In this document: positions 6,950-7,154 of the stretch, piece after piece
How the letters are laid out: each line of letters begins with the position of its first letter
Numbering within the stretch: the first letter of the stretch is position 1
From: an uncultured Coriobacteriia bacterium
Lineage (GTDB): Bacteria; Actinomycetota; Coriobacteriia; Coriobacteriales; QAMH01
Reading direction: 5' to 3'
Length of the DNA stretch: 7,154 bases
Assembly: GCA_902478425.1 (NCBI GenBank)
Contig: CABSKV010000073.1
Span: 1 to 7,154, forward strand
The notes under the pieces: generated by a model
Databases searched by the model: none
Seen by the model: only the letters and a program-made list of their open reading frames with translations
What the model was told of the DNA's origin: nothing
Translations under genes and position numbers: made by a program

Positions 6950-7154
6950 ACCTCACCGATGGCCTCGACGGCCTTGCCGGTGGCGCCATCATGATCGTCA
7001 TGCTCATCATGGCTGCCGTCGCGTTTCGCACGGGCCGGCTCGATGTCGCCGTCTTCGCGACCGCCGCTGCCGGTGCCTGCGTCGGCTTTCTCTGGTTCAA
7101 CTGCTATCCGGCGAGCATTTTCATGGGAGATACGGGCTCGCTGGCCCTCGGTAC
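6946..7154 (+). pseudogene. mraY: MraY, continuation after the frameshift, cut by the window end
   Basis: From GTG 6946 this frame reads VNLTDGLDGLAGG, a signature of MraY/polyprenyl-phosphate transferases. It stays open to the last base, about 69 residues, with no stop. Two hydrophobic stretches follow (IMIVMLIMAAVAF and VAVFATAAAGACVGFLW), then FMGDTGSLALG, whose aspartate (codon 7129-7131) matches the third catalytic Asp of MraY. Joined to the upstream part with one base restored, the numbering runs on as V189, N190, D193, D196 and D250. The remaining C-terminal part, with the last membrane helices and the HHH-type motif, would lie right of the window. The GTG overlaps the upstream TGA as GTGA, so reinitiation is conceivable, but I see no ribosome binding site just before it. 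I treat it as the second half of one disrupted gene and not as a separate gene. Confidence 0.85.

Noticed and set aside
1..7154. Search for a CRISPR array, tRNA, insertion sequence, internal promoter, terminator or novel system
   Set aside because: Genes fill nearly the whole window and the gaps are at most 23 bases. I saw no spaced repeats, terminal inverted repeats, T-tract hairpins or unexplained coding space. The region is a conventional cell wall and division operon.

Overview
This window is a stretch of the division and cell wall (dcw) cluster, with every gene on the + strand and almost no intergenic space. In order it holds the 3' end of mraZ, then rsmH (mraW), an ftsL-like gene, a ftsI-type class B penicillin-binding protein, murE, murF, and mraY, which runs off the right edge. 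The DNA is GC-rich, with strong G/C preference at third codon positions. Gene order, GC content, an actinobacterial/clostridial style RsmH with a four-cysteine tail, and a meso-diaminopimelate-type MurE suggest a high-GC Gram-positive. The class Coriobacteriia (Eggerthella/Collinsella/Olsenella relatives) is my best guess, but it rests on general resemblance and not on a search.

Layout: 1-117 is the C-terminal end of MraZ, the cluster's transcriptional regulator. 128-1078 is RsmH, the 16S rRNA C1402 methyltransferase, starting at TTG. 1102-1611 is a small bitopic FtsL/DivIC-like septum protein. 1622-3457 is FtsI, the septal transpeptidase. 3477-4961 (MurE) and 4965-6386 (MurF) are two related ligases that complete the peptide stem of UDP-MurNAc. 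6383-7154 is MraY, which moves phospho-MurNAc-pentapeptide to undecaprenyl phosphate to make lipid I. Gaps between genes are 3 to 23 bases, and murF and mraY overlap by ATGA. I see no promoter or terminator inside the window, so the genes look like one polycistronic unit driven from upstream of mraZ.

Together the genes cover late cytoplasmic precursor synthesis (MurE, MurF), its first membrane step (MraY), its use at the septum (FtsI, FtsL), and the two conserved leading genes of the cluster (mraZ, rsmH). The next genes outside the window would be expected to be murD, ftsW, murG and so on.

The one clear anomaly is in mraY. The frame is broken at about 6944-6949, exactly inside the invariant NAVNLTDGLDG motif, by the apparent loss of one G. 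The rest of MraY continues in another frame to the end of the window. Since mraY is normally essential, a sequencing or assembly error is the likeliest cause. The break does create a GTGA stop/start overlap that could in principle allow two-piece translation. Apart from this I see an ordinary housekeeping region and no undescribed system.
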